Assembly (NCBI GenBank): GCA_020721655.1
Contig: DYMG01000005.1
Coordinates: forward strand, 1-54,750
Source: Paludibacter propionicigenes
Lineage (GTDB): Bacteria > Bacteroidota > Bacteroidia > Bacteroidales > JAFGXI01
Length of the DNA stretch: 54,750 nt
Reading direction: 5' to 3'
Shown here in pieces: positions 53,372-54,750 of this stretch. A program made the position numbers and the translations under genes. Position 1 is the stretch's first letter; every line of letters starts with the position of its first letter. The notes below the pieces were generated by a model. That model did no database searches. It was not told the DNA's origin and worked only from the letters and a program-made list of their open reading frames with translations.

Positions 53372-54559
53372 CTATTTTATAATTTCTATTACTTGACCTG
53401 CACCTACAGTACGACCACCTTCACGAATTGCGAAAGTTAATCCTTTGTCGATTGCTACTGGAGTAATTAATTCTACTGTAATAGTTACGTTATCGCCAGG
53501 CATAACCATTTCAACACCTTCTGGTAATTGAATTTCACCTGTTACATCTAATGTACGCAAGTAGAATTGTGGACGATAATTGTTATGGAATGGAGTATGA
53601 CGTCCACCTTCTTCTTTTTTCAATACATAAACTTCAGCTTTGAATTTAGTATGAGGTGTTATTGAACCTGGTTTAGCTATAACCATACCACGTTTAATTT
53701 CTTTTTTATCAACGCCACGAAGTAATAAACCTACGTTATCTCCAGCTTCTCCTCTATCAAGAATTTTACGGAACATTTCTACTCCTGTACAAACTGTTTT
53801 TTTGTTTTCTGAACCTAATCCAATAATATGAATTTCATCTCCAGTATTTACAATACCAGTTTCAATTCTACCTGTTGCTACAGTACCTCTACCTGTAATA
53901 GAGAATACATCTTCAACTGGCATAAGGAATGGTTTGTCAATTAAACGTGGAGGAATTGGAATCCACTCATCAACAGCGTTCATCAAATCCATTACTTTTT
54001 CAACCCATTCTGGTTCACCATTAAGTGCACCTAAAGCTGAACCTAAAATTACTGGAGTATTATCACCATCATATTTATAGAAAGCTAATAATTCACGAAC
54101 TTCCATTTCTACAAGTTCTAGCATTTCTTGATCGTCAACCATATCAACTTTATTCAAGAAAACAACCAAACGAGGCACGTTTACTTGGCGAGCTAATAAA
54201 ATATGTTCACGAGTTTGAGGCATAGGACCATCAGTAGCTGCAACAACTATAATAGCACCGTCCATTTGAGCAGCTCCTGTAACCATGTTTTTTACATAGT
54301 CGGCGTGACCTGGACAGTCAACGTGTGCGTAATGACGTTTTTCAGTTGTATATTCTACGTGAGCGGTATTAATTGTGATACCTCTTTCTTTTTCTTCAGG
54401 AGCGTTATCGATAGAATCGAATGAACGTACTTCTGATAACCCTTTAGAAGCTAACACTGTAGTGATAGCAGCTGTTAAAGTAGTTTTTCCGTGATCTACG
54501 TGGCCTATAGTACCAATATTTACGTGAGCTTTAGATCTATCAAATTTTTCTTTTGCCAT
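53372..54559 (-). CDS. tuf: Elongation factor Tu
   Basis: [35 protein letters not shown]. Confidence 0.98.
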   Translation of the reverse strand: MAKEKFDRSKAHVNIGTIGHVDHGKTTLTAAITTVLASKGLSEVRSFDSIDNAPEEKERGITINTAHVEYTTEKRHYAHVDCPGHADYVKNMVTGAAQMDGAIIVVAATDGPMPQTREHILLARQVNVPRLVVFLNKVDMVDDQEMLELVEMEVRELLAFYKYDGDNTPVILGSALGALNGEPEWVEKVMDLMNAVDEWIPIPPRLIDKPFLMPVEDVFSITGRGTVATGRIETGIVNTGDEIHIIGLGSENKKTVCTGVEMFRKILDRGEAGDNVGLLLRGVDKKEIKRGMVIAKPGSITPHTKFKAEVYVLKKEEGGRHTPFHNNYRPQFYLRTLDVTGEIQLPEGVEMVMPGDNVTITVELITPVAIDKGLTFAIREGGRTVGAGQVIEIIK

Positions 54560-54607
54560 AGCAATGCTGTTTAATTCAACTAATAATTAATAATTAAAAA
54601 ATATTTG

Positions 54608-54679
<72 letters not shown>

Positions 54680-54696
54680 ATTACAAAAATGCCTTG

Positions 54697-54750
54697 AGCG
54701 GGCAACGAGACTCGAACTCGCGACGTTCAGCTTGGAAGGCTGAAGCTCTA
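54697..54750 (-). tRNA. tRNA-Gly (TCC), truncated by window end
   Basis: TCAGC CTTCCAA GCTGA anticodon arm and TTCGAGTCTCG T arm, ends TGCCCGC. Confidence 0.85.

Overview
AT-rich window from a Bacteroidota genome: C-terminal Por/T9SS sorting tails, TonB/HmuY genes, a DUF3467-rpoC-rpoB-rplLJAK-nusG-secE-tRNA-tuf block, and a 6S-like RNA between zapA and rny. The standout locus is a 13-gene + strand cluster at about 12.46-23.52 kb. It joins a near-complete Mrp-type cation antiporter module (E, F, G, MbhD-like, MbhE/MrpB fusion, C, D, second D-like) to complex I/hydrogenase-like NuoH, B, C and D subunits, and ends in a 597-aa protein that fuses an 8-Cys ferredoxin (NuoI/MbhN-like) to a GltD/NfnL-type FAD-NAD(P)H oxidoreductase. 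The large subunit keeps the N-terminal CxxC but only one C-terminal Cys, and the NuoB-like subunit has only three Cys. The locus therefore resembles an MBX/MBS-type complex, neither a standard complex I nor an intact [NiFe] hydrogenase. A second notable locus is a T9SS-tailed, PPAD-like secreted deiminase at 25.15-26.88 kb. Calls rest on reading the translated ORFs and motifs by eye; no database searches were run.
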